Position numbers and translations under genes: made by a program
Part shown: one piece after another, positions 7,824-15,188 of the stretch
How the letters are laid out: every line of letters starts with the position of its first letter
Numbering within the stretch: the stretch's first letter is position 1
The notes under the pieces: model-generated
Seen by the model: the letters and a program-made list of their open reading frames with translations, nothing else
What the model was told of the DNA's origin: nothing
The model's database searches: none
Source of the DNA: Actinoplanes philippinensis
Lineage (GTDB): Bacteria; Actinomycetota; Actinomycetes; Mycobacteriales; Micromonosporaceae
NCBI RefSeq assembly: GCF_900113015.1
Contig: NZ_FONV01000008.1
Span: 124,001-188,000, forward strand
Direction of reading: 5' to 3'
Length of the DNA: 64,000 bases

Positions 7824-10441
7824 GCCGTGCGGGTGAGATCTCGCAGGCGTACGAGCAGGTCGGCCGGATCGCCGGTGGCCCTACCTTGGGCGAAGGCGTC
7901 GTTGCCGCCGCCCCGCCCGGCGAGCAGCTGCTTGATCAGGCCCGCGGCGGACAGGCCGCGCTCGGCGGCGGCCGGGGTGACGGTGACGACGATGCCGGCG
8001 CCCGCGATCACACCGATGACGCCGGGCCGGTTGCCGAGCCGCTGGCGGACCTTCTCGGCCAGGCGTTTGCCGTCGCCGGTGGTGGTGACACCCACGTAGG
8101 CGATGCCGTCGACGTCGACGGCGTTCGCCGCGAAGTCCTCGGCGTCCAGATCGACGAGCCGGTCGCGAAGCGTCTCGGCCTCCTTCTCGACCTGCTTCAT
8201 CCGGGCCAGCAGGGCGGCCACCCGATCGGGCAGCTCCTCCGGGCGGGACTTGAGCTGGGCGGCGAGCCGGCCGACCAGATCACGTTCGCGCGCCAGGTAG
8301 CGGAACGCCTCGATCCCGGTGACCGCCTCGATGCGGCGCTGCCCGGCGCCGACCGACGACTCGCCGGTCACGGCGAGGGACCCGATCTGCGCGGACCGGT
8401 CGACGTGGGTGCCGCCGCACAGTTCCCGGGACCAGTCGCCACCGATCTCGACGACCCGCACGGTGTCGTCGTAGGTCTCGCCGAACAGCGCCAGCGCCCC
8501 CTCGGCGCGGGCCTGATCGAGGGGGACGTAGCGGACGCCGACCGGCAGGTCACGGCGGATCGCCAGGTTGGCGACCTCCTCGACCTCGCTGCGGGTGGCA
8601 TCCGACAGGCCGCCGCGCCACGCGAAGTCGAGCCGCAGGTAGCCGGGACGGTTGTAGGAGCCGGACTGCAACGCGGTCGGGCCGAGCACGTGCCGCAGCG
8701 CGGCATGCACGATGTGCGTGCCGGAGTGGGCCTGTCGGGCGCCGGTGCGCCACTCGGGGTCGACGGCCGCGTGCACGGTGTCGCCGGTGGTGATGGTGCC
8801 GTCGAGGATCCGGACGGCGTGCGCGATCAGGCCTTTGACCGGCCGCTGCACGTCGATGATCTCGGCCTTGAGGTTCGGCCCGGTGAGCAGGCCGGCGTCG
8901 GAGTCCTGGCCGCCGCTCTCGGCGTAGAACGGGGTCCGGTCCAGGAACACCGTGACGATGTCACCCGCGCCCGGCAGCACGGCCAGGACCTTCGACTCGG
9001 TTTCCAGAGTCTCGTAGGCCAGCCAGGTGGTCGGCCCGTTGGCGTCCAGTACCGCGCGGTACTGCGACAGGTCGGCGTGGCCGGTCTTTCGGGCCTTCGC
9101 GTCGGCCTTGGCACGGGCACGCTGCTCGGCCATCAGCGCCCGGAACCCGTCGGCGTCCACGGCCAGGCCCTGCTCGGCGGCGATCTCCAGGGTCAGATCG
9201 ATCGGGAAGCCGTACGTGTCGTGCAGTTGAAACGCCTTCGCACCGGACAACTGGGCGCCGCCGGACGACTTGGTATCGGCGATGGCGGTGTCCAGGATGG
9301 TGGTGCCGGCGCGCAGCGTACCGAGGAAGGTGTCCTCCTCGCCGTAGGCGATCTGGCTGATCCGCTCGAAGTCGGCGGCCAGCTCCGGGTAGGAGGGGGA
9401 CATGCAGTCCCGGGCGATCGGCAGCAGCTCGGGCAGTGCCCGGTCGTGCCAGCCGAGCAGCCGCATCGCCCGGATCGCCCGGCGCATGATCCGGCGCAAC
9501 ACGTAGCCGCGGCCCTCGTTGGACGGGGTCACACCGTCACCGATCAGCATCAGCGCGGTACGCACGTGATCGGCGATCACCCGCAGTCGCACGTCGTCCG
9601 CGTGACTCTCGGAAGCGGCGTGCCCGGACTGCTTGCCGTAGACCTTGCCGGTCAGCTCGGCCGCACGGGCCAGGATCGGGCGGACCTCGTCGATCTCGTA
9701 CAGGTTGTCGACGCCCTGCAGGATCGACGCCATCCGTTCCAGGCCCATGCCGGTGTCGATGTTCTGTTTCGGCAGGTCACCGACGATCGTGAAGTCCTCC
9801 TTGGAGGTCACGTCGGTGATCTCGTGCTGCATGAACACGAGATTCCAGAACTCGAGGTAGCGGTCCTCGTCGACCTCCGGGCCGCCGTCCGGGCCGTAGG
9901 CGGGGCCGCGGTCGTAGTAGAGCTCCGAGCACGGGCCGGCCGGGCCGGGGATGCCCATCGACCAGAAGTTGTCCTTCTTGCCGCGCCGCACGATCCGCGA
10001 CTCGGGCAACCCGATACCGCGCCACAGCGCGTACGCCTCGTCGTCGTCGAGGTAGACGGTCGCCCAGATCTTCTCCGGGTCGAGGCCGAAGCCGCCGTCG
10101 GCGACCGGCTTGGTGGACAGTTCCCAGGCCAGGCGGATCGCGTCGGCCTTGAAGTAGTCGCCGAACGAGAAGTTGCCGTTCATCTGGAAGAACGTGCCGT
10201 GCCGGCTGGTCTTGCCGACCTCGTCGATGTCCGGCGTCCGGATGCATTTCTGCACGCTGGCGGCCGTCGCGTACGGCGGGGTGCGCTGGCCGAGGAAGAA
10301 CGGCACGAACTGCACCATGCCGGCGTTGATGAACAGCAGGTTCGGGTCCGAGATCGCGGGCAGCGGAGCCGACGGCACCACCGTGTGCCCGTGGGCCGCG
10401 AAATGCGCCAGGAATCGTCGCTTGATCTCCGCCGTCTGCAT
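7820..10441 (-). CDS. alaS: Alanyl-tRNA synthetase
   Basis: Class II synthetase charging tRNA-Ala, with N-terminal catalytic domain, tRNA-recognition helices, editing domain and C-Ala region in 873 residues. The start MQTAEIKRRFLAHFAAHGHTVVPSAPL matches the family, and catalytic-core segments such as FINAGMVQFVPFFLG are present. The editing-site metal ligands are intact in HSGTHIVH (about 571-579) and CGGTH (about 673-677), so this is not a zinc-free variant. The normal alaS context (ruvX, mltG, aroE) is missing. It lies between a Fur-family gene and the importer operon, with its own Nur-box-like dyad 15 bp upstream. It is therefore probably a second, metal-regulated copy. Confidence 0.93.
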   Translation of the reverse strand: MQTAEIKRRFLAHFAAHGHTVVPSAPLPAISDPNLLFINAGMVQFVPFFLGQRTPPYATAASVQKCIRTPDIDEVGKTSRHGTFFQMNGNFSFGDYFKADAIRLAWELSTKPVADGGFGLDPEKIWATVYLDDDEAYALWRGIGLPESRIVRRGKKDNFWSMGIPGPAGPCSELYYDRGPAYGPDGGPEVDEDRYLEFWNLVFMQHEITDVTSKEDFTIVGDLPKQNIDTGMGLERMASILQGVDNLYEIDEVRPILARAAELTGKVYGKQSGHAASESHADDVRLRVIADHVRTALMLIGDGVTPSNEGRGYVLRRIMRRAIRAMRLLGWHDRALPELLPIARDCMSPSYPELAADFERISQIAYGEEDTFLGTLRAGTTILDTAIADTKSSGGAQLSGAKAFQLHDTYGFPIDLTLEIAAEQGLAVDADGFRALMAEQRARAKADAKARKTGHADLSQYRAVLDANGPTTWLAYETLETESKVLAVLPGAGDIVTVFLDRTPFYAESGGQDSDAGLLTGPNLKAEIIDVQRPVKGLIAHAVRILDGTITTGDTVHAAVDPEWRTGARQAHSGTHIVHAALRHVLGPTALQSGSYNRPGYLRLDFAWRGGLSDATRSEVEEVANLAIRRDLPVGVRYVPLDQARAEGALALFGETYDDTVRVVEIGGDWSRELCGGTHVDRSAQIGSLAVTGESSVGAGQRRIEAVTGIEAFRYLARERDLVGRLAAQLKSRPEELPDRVAALLARMKQVEKEAETLRDRLVDLDAEDFAANAVDVDGIAYVGVTTTGDGKRLAEKVRQRLGNRPGVIGVIAGAGIVVTVTPAAAERGLSAAGLIKQLLAGRGGGNDAFAQGRATGDPADLLVRLRDLTRTA

Positions 10442-10456
10442 CCGCGCACCCCTTAT

Positions 10457-10471
10457 CGCAACACCATTGCA
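10457..10471. promoter_or_regulatory. Nur-box-like dyad before alaS
   Basis: CGCAA-CACCA-TTGCA, one mismatch in the first position of tGCaa-n5-ttGCA. It sits in the 48-bp gap between the Fur-family gene and alaS, 15 bp before the alaS ATG and next to its AAGGGG ribosome site. This gives alaS and the coupled small gene their own control point even though the Fur gene lies upstream on the same strand. Confidence 0.55.
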
Positions 10472-10489
10472 GTTGCATCCTATTGGTGA

Positions 10490-10927
10490 TCAGTGGCAGC
10501 GTGGGCAGCGGGTCGACACCGTGACCGGGCCGAGGGCGAAGCCGGCCGCGGTCACCTCGGCGAGCAGGGCGGTTGCGGCCGCGGCGGTCAGCGGAACCGT
10601 TCGGCCGCAACTCGGGCACGTCAGGCAGTGCTCGGCGCGGTCGGCGATCCGGTATCCCATCGCGGAGTCGCGGGGGATCGGGACCACGGCTCCGGCCTCC
10701 GTCAGGCGCCGCAGGATCCGGTGCACGGTGGTCAGATCCATGCGGACGTCGCGCGCTCGCAGGTGGGCCTGCACCTCGGCCGCCGTGGGGCAGTCGTGCC
10801 GCACCAGCACCTGGGCGACCGCACGCGTGGCCAGGGTCCGCCGCATTCCCGCCCCGCTGAGTCGAGTGAGCAGGCGATCCACCGCAACGGATGAATCCGG
10901 CTCGTCAACGATCGTGATCACGGTCAC
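10490..10927 (-). CDS. Fur-family metalloregulator (Nur/Zur-like, divergent)
   Basis: Transcription factor of 145 residues with an N-terminal winged helix (AAEVQAHLRARDVRMDLTTVHRILRRLTEAG) and a C-terminal dimer domain. Two CxxC pairs, CPSC and CPRC, would bind the structural zinc found in many Fur/Zur proteins. The His-rich run that normally precedes the first pair and forms the sensing site is reduced to a single His (DRAEHCLTCPSC), so metal sensing may be altered. It is divergent from sod with a Nur-box-like dyad in between, as expected for an autoregulated controller of the surrounding boxes. In Streptomyces, Nur represses sodF and nik genes with nickel; equivalence is inferred. Confidence 0.85.
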   Translation of the reverse strand: MTVITIVDEPDSSVAVDRLLTRLSGAGMRRTLATRAVAQVLVRHDCPTAAEVQAHLRARDVRMDLTTVHRILRRLTEAGAVVPIPRDSAMGYRIADRAEHCLTCPSCGRTVPLTAAAATALLAEVTAAGFALGPVTVSTRCPRCH

Positions 10928-10987
10928 CGAAACTCCGACACGACATCGATGAGAAGTCCTTCCGCCGTACGACCGAACCTGATTTAT

Positions 10988-11002
10988 TGCAAGATAGTCG
11001 CA
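10988..11002. promoter_or_regulatory. Nur-box-like dyad between the Fur-family gene and sod
   Basis: TGCAA-GATAG-TCGCA, extended on both sides to TTGCAA and TCGCAA. It lies 34 bp before the sod ATG and 60 bp from the divergent Fur-family start, so it could control both. A similar operator upstream of sodF mediates nickel repression in Streptomyces. Confidence 0.6.
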
Positions 11003-11036
11003 AGAGCCAAGACTAGGCAGAAGAGAAGGTTCACCA

Positions 11037-11666
11037 ATGGCGGTCTACACGCTTCCCGACATGCCGTACGACTACGGCGCACTCGAGCCCGCGATGAGCG
11101 GCCAGATCCTCGAGCTGCACCACAGCAAGCACCACGCGGCGTACGTCAAGGGCAGCAACGACACCCTCGACCAGCTCGCCGAGGCCCGCGACAAGGGCGA
11201 CTACTCGGCACTGGTCGGCCTGGAGAAGACCCTGGCGTTCAACCTGTCCGGGCACGTGCTCCACTCGATCTTCTGGAACAACCTGCGCCCCGGCGCCAGC
11301 GCCGACCGCCCCGAGGGCGACCTCGAAGCGGCGATCGTCGAGCACTTCGGATCGTTCGAGGCGTTCTCCGGCCAGCTGTCCACCGCGACCAAGGGTGTGC
11401 AGGGTTCCGGCTGGGGTGTGCTGGCGTGGGAGCCGCTGTCGCAGCGGCTCATCGTCGAGCAGATCTACGACCACCACGGCAACGTCGGCCAGGGCTCCAC
11501 GCCGATCCTGGTCTTCGACGCCTGGGAGCACGCCTACTACCTGCAGTACAAGAACGTGCGCCCGGACTACGTCGACCGCCTGTGGAGCCTGGTCAACTGG
11601 TCGGACGTGACCAAGCGGTTCGACGCGGCCCGCGCCGCCGGCAACCCGCTGATCGTCGCTCCGTGA
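11037..11666 (+). CDS. Superoxide dismutase, Fe/Mn type
   Basis: Cytoplasmic enzyme converting superoxide to oxygen and hydrogen peroxide. The 209 residues include the four metal ligands of the Fe/Mn family: His28 in LHHSKHH, the His of VLHSIFW, and the Asp and His of FDAWEHAYYLQY. The core segment GSGWGVL is also present. A GAGAAGG ribosome site lies about 7 bp before the ATG. In Streptomyces the nickel-free SodF is induced when nickel is scarce and Ni-SOD fails; the Nur-box-like dyad upstream fits that logic. Its stop overlaps the GTG of a small unknown gene, followed by a GNAT gene. Confidence 0.93.
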   Translation: MAVYTLPDMPYDYGALEPAMSGQILELHHSKHHAAYVKGSNDTLDQLAEARDKGDYSALVGLEKTLAFNLSGHVLHSIFWNNLRPGASADRPEGDLEAAIVEHFGSFEAFSGQLSTATKGVQGSGWGVLAWEPLSQRLIVEQIYDHHGNVGQGSTPILVFDAWEHAYYLQYKNVRPDYVDRLWSLVNWSDVTKRFDAARAAGNPLIVAP

Positions 11667-11911
11667 CCGACGCCGGCCCCGGGCCGGCGTTCCTCGCGGC
11701 GCAGCAGGCGGCCGGAGTCATCGCGGCCAAACACCGCGGTGACTTCGCCGGCGCCGAGGAACTGCTCGCCACCATCGGGGACGAGAGCACCCGCACCCGC
11801 GGGTTCATGCTGCTCGCCGAACTGGCGCTGACCCTGGTCCGCACCCAGACCGGGCAGAGCATGGACGAGTTGGTCCAGGAGCTGTCGCTGCTGATGGCCG
11901 AGGCCGGCTGA
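11663..11911 (+). CDS. Small unknown protein coupled to sod (family A, copy 2)
   Basis: An 82-residue protein whose GTG start forms a GTGA overlap with the sod stop, indicating translational coupling. It is homologous along its length to the 84-residue protein coupled to alaS, sharing GVIAAKHRGDFAGAEELL and FMLLAELALTLV-type segments and a C-terminal ELVQELSLL helix. No signal peptide, Cys, His cluster or membrane segment is seen. No known family was recognised. Its place in a putative Nur-controlled operon suggests a function linked to metalloenzyme use under metal limitation, which is inference only. Confidence 0.82.
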   Translation: MTDAGPGPAFLAAQQAAGVIAAKHRGDFAGAEELLATIGDESTRTRGFMLLAELALTLVRTQTGQSMDELVQELSLLMAEAG

Positions 11912-11913
11912 CC

Positions 11914-12528
11914 TTGTTCACGATCACGGCGGCGACCGCCGAAGAACTCCGCGAGCAGGTGAACCGGCTGCACACGGTCTACCGGCAGTGCTTCGCGGCG
12001 CCGCCGTGGAACGAGACCCCCGAGGACATCGCCGCCTACCCGCGGCAACTCGACCGCCAGACCAGCTATCCCGGCGCCCACGGGTTCATCGCCGAACACG
12101 ACGGACAGATCGCCGGAGCGGTGTACGGCTGGCCCGCCCCACCACGGCTGCCGGAGAACAACGAGTACGACCTGGCCGTCCGCGACGCCGCCGGCCCGGA
12201 CGTCGCGGATCTTCTGGTCGCACCCGCCGTGATCGTCGCCGAACTGATGGTGGCGCCCGCCCACCGCCGCCGTGGCCTCGGGCGCACGCTCCTCGCCCGG
12301 TATGTCGCCGGGCATCCCCGAGCCTGGCTGGCCACCCACCCGCAAGCCCCAGCGGTCGCCCTCTACGAGACAGAAGGCTGGATCCGCCGCGCCGCCTACC
12401 TCGTCGGCCGCAAGCCGCTCGTGCTCTACACCCGGGAGGCGACGACCGCGCGGCACATCGTTGCCGGCGGCGGCATGTTCGCGACGCCGCTACCCCCGGA
12501 CCGCCGCCCACGAAGCCGCCCGTACTGA
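11914..12528 (+). CDS. GNAT-family N-acetyltransferase
   Basis: Probable acetyl-CoA-dependent acyltransferase of 204 residues. The acetyl-CoA-binding motif A is visible as VAELMVAPAHRRRGLGRTLLARYV, followed by ALYETEGWIRRA (motif B region). A TTG start at 11914 directly follows the stop of the small sod-coupled gene, so the three genes probably form one operon. The substrate is not predictable. The C-terminal tail is Arg/Pro-rich and may be disordered. Confidence 0.82.
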   Translation: MFTITAATAEELREQVNRLHTVYRQCFAAPPWNETPEDIAAYPRQLDRQTSYPGAHGFIAEHDGQIAGAVYGWPAPPRLPENNEYDLAVRDAAGPDVADLLVAPAVIVAELMVAPAHRRRGLGRTLLARYVAGHPRAWLATHPQAPAVALYETEGWIRRAAYLVGRKPLVLYTREATTARHIVAGGGMFATPLPPDRRPRSRPY

Positions 12529-12537
12529 TCCTCGGAC

Positions 12538-12569
12538 TTGCATCCGGTACCGGGGTACAGGCTTACCGT
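12538..12569 (+). promoter_or_regulatory. MerR-type promoter with GTACC-N2-GGTAC dyad
   Basis: TTGCAT (12538-12543) and TACCGT (12564-12569) are separated by 20 bp, longer than the usual 17. The dyad GTACC-GG-GGTAC (12547-12558) lies within the spacer. A long spacer holding a dyad is the hallmark of promoters activated by MerR-family proteins through DNA distortion. The next gene starts at 12576 and the operon encodes a MerR protein, so autoregulation is likely. Confidence 0.6.
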
Positions 12570-12575
12570 CGAACC

Positions 12576-12908
12576 ATGAGCACCGATGACCTGCTGTGGG
12601 CGCCCGAGGCGTGCACCCTGCCCACCGCCGAGCGGCCACTACGCGTCGCCGAGTTCGACGACCTGTTCACCACCGCCCTGCGTGACCAGCAGCGGCTGTC
12701 ACCCACCCTGCTGCGCTGGCACCTCGACCCCGCCGCCGAGGCGATGGCCCGGAACTTGACGGCGCGCGAGACCGGCTGCTGCTCGTTCTTCTCGTTCGCC
12801 TTCACCACTGACGGCGGGGCGTTGCGGGTGGACGTCGAGGTGCCGGCGACGCAGGTCGAGGTTCTCGACGCCCTCGCCGACCGGGCCGCCGTGTGGATGC
12901 CGCGATGA
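12576..12908 (+). CDS. Small protein with Cys-Cys motif in a MerR operon
   Basis: A 110-residue cytoplasmic protein. Its one notable motif is ETGCCSFFSFAF in the middle, a vicinal cysteine pair suited to thiol-reactive metals or metalloids. The rest is mostly charged helix and strand with no signal peptide. Its ATG follows the MerR-type promoter by 7 bp, and its last codons overlap the start of the MerR gene (ATGA). A metal-binding or sequestering role is plausible from context, but no named family was recognised with certainty. Confidence 0.78.
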   Translation: MSTDDLLWAPEACTLPTAERPLRVAEFDDLFTTALRDQQRLSPTLLRWHLDPAAEAMARNLTARETGCCSFFSFAFTTDGGALRVDVEVPATQVEVLDALADRAAVWMPR

Positions 12909-13351
12909 CCGGGCTGCGCAGCAGCCAGCTCGCGGCAGCCGCCGGGGTCAACCAGCAGACGCTGCGCTACTACGAACGCCGCGGCCTGCTCGCCGAACCC
13001 GAACGGACCCTGGGCGGGCACCGGATCTATCCGGCCGAGGCCGTCACCGTCCTGAAGGTCATCAAGGCCGCCCAGCGACTCGGATTCACCCTCGACGAGG
13101 TCGCCGACCTCGTCGAGACCGGCCGGCACCGGCACGGCTCCGGCCCGGACGCGGGTCTGCAGGCTCGCGCGCGGACCAAACTCGACGAAGTGCAGCAGAA
13201 GATCGACGACCTGCAGCTGATAGCCGGCACCCTGCGGGCGGCGATCGACGCCGGCTGCGACGACCTGGTCACCTGCGCGGGACAGCCGTGCTGCCCGATT
13301 CCGTTCGCCGCGATCACGGTAGGAGCACCGGATGCCGACCCCCACCACTGA
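12905..13351 (+). CDS. MerR-family transcriptional regulator
   Basis: A regulator of 148 residues with an N-terminal winged-helix domain (SSQLAAAAGVNQQTLRYYERRGLL, then GGHRIYPAEAV), a long dimerisation helix, and a Cys-rich C-terminus (AGCDDLVTCAGQPCCPIPF). The C-terminal Cys pattern resembles the Cys117/Cys126 region of mercury-sensing MerR, but the Cys82 equivalent in the RHRHGSG region is missing, so the inducer may not be Hg(II). The start at 12905 overlaps the previous stop (ATGA), and the gene overlaps the next by 20 bp. It probably activates the long-spacer promoter upstream. Confidence 0.88.
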   Translation: MTGLRSSQLAAAAGVNQQTLRYYERRGLLAEPERTLGGHRIYPAEAVTVLKVIKAAQRLGFTLDEVADLVETGRHRHGSGPDAGLQARARTKLDEVQQKIDDLQLIAGTLRAAIDAGCDDLVTCAGQPCCPIPFAAITVGAPDADPHH

Positions 13352-13601
13352 CCGGCGTGGTCGTCTGCTGCCCAGCGGGCTGACCGGGCTGGCGGGCGCC
13401 GCCTGCGCGGCATGCTGCCTGATCCCGATGCTGCTCGCCGCCGGTGTGCTCTCCGGCGCCGGGTGGGCCGCGGCGGGAGCATGGATGCCCGGCATCGCCG
13501 TCGCGCTCGCCGGACTCGCCGCCGCGGCCTGGTGGCTGACCCGCCGCCGACGTCACCGCACCGGCTGCCGGGGCGGGACCTGCGCCTGCGGCACCCCGTG
13601 A
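13332..13601 (+). CDS. Small MerT/MerF-like membrane protein
   Basis: An 89-residue membrane protein with two hydrophobic helices (about 15-41 and 48-68). The first contains ACAACC followed by an LIPMLLAAGVLSGAGW run, like the vicinal-Cys first helix of mercuric transporters MerT and MerF. The C-terminal tail adds Cys residues in CRGGTCACG. It overlaps the MerR gene by 20 bp and closes the three-gene cassette. Transport of a thiophilic metal is inferred from the Cys-in-helix pattern and from context. No mercuric reductase is present. Confidence 0.7.
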   Translation: MPTPTTDRRGRLLPSGLTGLAGAACAACCLIPMLLAAGVLSGAGWAAAGAWMPGIAVALAGLAAAAWWLTRRRRHRTGCRGGTCACGTP

Positions 13602-13638
13602 TCACCACGCCCGGCGCCGGGCCGATACGGTGCCGGTC

Positions 13639-13980
13639 GTGACCGTACTGCGCTCCCTGATGCTGTTCGCCCTCGCCGCCGTCGCCGAGATCGGCGGGGC
13701 ATGGCTGATCTGGCAGGGCTGGCGGGAACACCGCGGACTGTGGTGGATCGCCGGTGGAGTGATCGCGCTCGGCGCCTACGGGTTCGTCGCCGCGTTCCAG
13801 CCGGCCGCCAACTTCGGCCGCATCCTCGCCGCCTACGGCGGTGTCTTCGTCGCCGGGTCACTGATCTGGGGCATGGTCGTCGACGGGTTCCGCCCGGACC
13901 GGTGGGATCTGATCGGCGCCGGGATCTGCCTGGTCGGCGTGGCCGTCATCATGTACGCACCCCGGGCCGTCGGCTCCTGA
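13639..13980 (+). CDS. UPF0060 (YnfA-like) membrane protein
   Basis: A 113-residue integral membrane protein with four hydrophobic segments. It shows the family marks AVAEIGGAWLIWQ, GGVIALGAYGFVAAFQP, GRILAAYGGVFVAGSLIWG and DGFRPDRWD. YnfA homologues are small multidrug-resistance-like proteins of uncertain substrate. Starting at GTG 13639 gives the usual family length; the GTG at 13630 would add three residues. No clear ribosome site is present. It lies 37 bp after the MerR cassette and may be read with it. Confidence 0.85.
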   Translation: MTVLRSLMLFALAAVAEIGGAWLIWQGWREHRGLWWIAGGVIALGAYGFVAAFQPAANFGRILAAYGGVFVAGSLIWGMVVDGFRPDRWDLIGAGICLVGVAVIMYAPRAVGS

Positions 13981-14052
13981 CCGGCCACCCGCCGGTCAGA
14001 GCACGCCGGCCACATCCGGCCGGAAACCGGCGAGCAGCTGCCACAGCCGCGG

Positions 14053-14247
14053 CCGCCGAAACCGAACTGGTGCCGGCCGCGGCGATGTCCGGGCTCGTCG
14101 CGGGGCGTTCCACCCTGATCATCGCCCACCGCCTGTCCACCATCCGCACCGCCGACCGGATCGCCGTCCTCGACAAAGGGCGACTCGCCGAGACCGGCAC
14201 CCACGATGATCTGCTCGCCGCGAATGAAACCGACGCCCACTTGATAA
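14053..14247 (+). pseudogene. C-terminal fragment of an ABC exporter ATPase
   Basis: About 60 codons match the end of an MsbA/LmrA-type exporter nucleotide-binding domain. They run from the D-loop side (AAETELVPAAAMSGLVAGRST) through the H-loop IIAHRLSTIRTADRIAVLDKGRLAETGTHDDLLAA. Walker A, the signature and the whole membrane domain are absent, and no start or ribosome site is present. It is a relic marking a recombination or deletion junction just after the UPF0060 gene. Confidence 0.75.
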
Positions 14248-14449
14248 AGCCCAGACGAACTGAGGCGACCACCTGTGCCTCACAGCCGACCTCCCGCGAA
14301 ACCCCTCGGAGCCCGCTGGGAGGGGGCGTCGTCAACTTCACGATCCCCGGGTCCGTCCCGGCCCGTCTTCTCCACCTTGCAACGGCCACGCCGATCGCCG
14401 AGAGAGTCGCTGTCAAGCCCGGGGAAGATCAATGTCTCCATCAAACCCG
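14248..14449. other. Unassigned sequence between gene fragments
   Basis: No supported coding region, repeat or site was found here. It joins the ABC-exporter fragment to the transposase remnant inside a decayed stretch (13981-15188). A second unassigned piece, 15006-15188, follows the transposase remnant and also shows no convincing gene. Confidence 0.5.
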
Positions 14450-15005
14450 GAGCGGAACACCCGCCGCGGAGCGCACCTGTTGCTCCAGGCAAAGGGCAAC
14501 CAGCCCACTCTTAATGCCCAGCTCAAGGCAGTTCCCGGGCGCGATCCCGGTCGGCGACCGCACCCGTGACCGCGGCCACGGCCGCAAGGAGACCCGCACG
14601 GTCAAGGCCGTCACCATTCAGGCCTTGGACGGGATCGCGTTCCCGCACGCCCGGCAAGCCGTCCGGATCACCCGGACCCGCACCACCAACCGCAAGACCC
14701 CCCGGGAGACCGCTTATTTGGTCACGTCCGTGCCCGCCGCCGGCGCTCGACCCGCTGACCTGCAGAAGTGGGCAATTCGGAGCGGCTGATCGAGAACCAG
14801 ATCCACAACGTCAGAGATGTCACGTTCCGTGAGGATCTTCATGTGGCCCGGACCGGCACCGGACCCGCCGTCATGGCGACACTGCGCAACACCGCGATCG
14901 GCTGGCACCGCATCAACGGCGAAGCCAGTGTCGCCCGCGCCAACCGACGTGTCGACCGCCGTTCAAACGACCTCATCACGGCCGTGACCAGCAGCTATCC
15001 GAACA
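14450..15005 (+). pseudogene. ISAs1-family transposase remnant
   Basis: Three frame-shifted pieces of one DDE transposase. The first, near 14450-14530, reads RRGAHLLLQAKGNQPTLNAQLK. The second, to about 14780, reads IPVGDRTRDRGHGRKETRTVKAVTIQ and continues to LVTSVPAA and LQKWA. The third, 14784-15005, reads LIENQIHNVRDVTFREDLHV through MATLRNTAIGWHRINGE to NRRVDRRSNDL. Frame changes near 14530 and 14780 and the missing N-terminal half make it non-functional. Terminal inverted repeats were not found. It probably caused or followed the local gene loss. Confidence 0.8.
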
Positions 15006-15188
15006 TGCAATGCTCTGGGCCTGCCGGCTGCGGGGCGGGTGCCTTCTTGCGGGTCGTCGACCGCCTCCTCGAACGAGTTCCGGCGCACGATGCCGATCAG
15101 TGGCCACGCGCGGACGAGGTCGACCGGGCGTGGCCGGGAGCGTTCGAGAGCGGAGGTGCGCCTCGTAGGGAATGGGATGACGCCCGGG

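Noticed and set aside
830..10441. Zinc-free replacement paralogues, as in Zur regulons
   Set aside because: Def, TsaD and AlaRS here all retain their metal ligands (HETDH and EGCLS; HHLAGHA; HSGTHIVH and CGGTH), so they are extra metal-using copies, not metal-free substitutes.
7817..10489. 890-codon open frame on the + strand
   Set aside because: It is the antisense shadow of alaS; the minus strand carries all AlaRS motifs, while the + frame has only low-complexity Val/Asp/Gly-rich sequence.
13701..14789. 362-codon + frame joining the UPF0060 region to the transposase remnant
   Set aside because: Its first part is the shifted shadow of the UPF0060 gene; the rest merely happens to share a frame with the ABC and transposase fragments.
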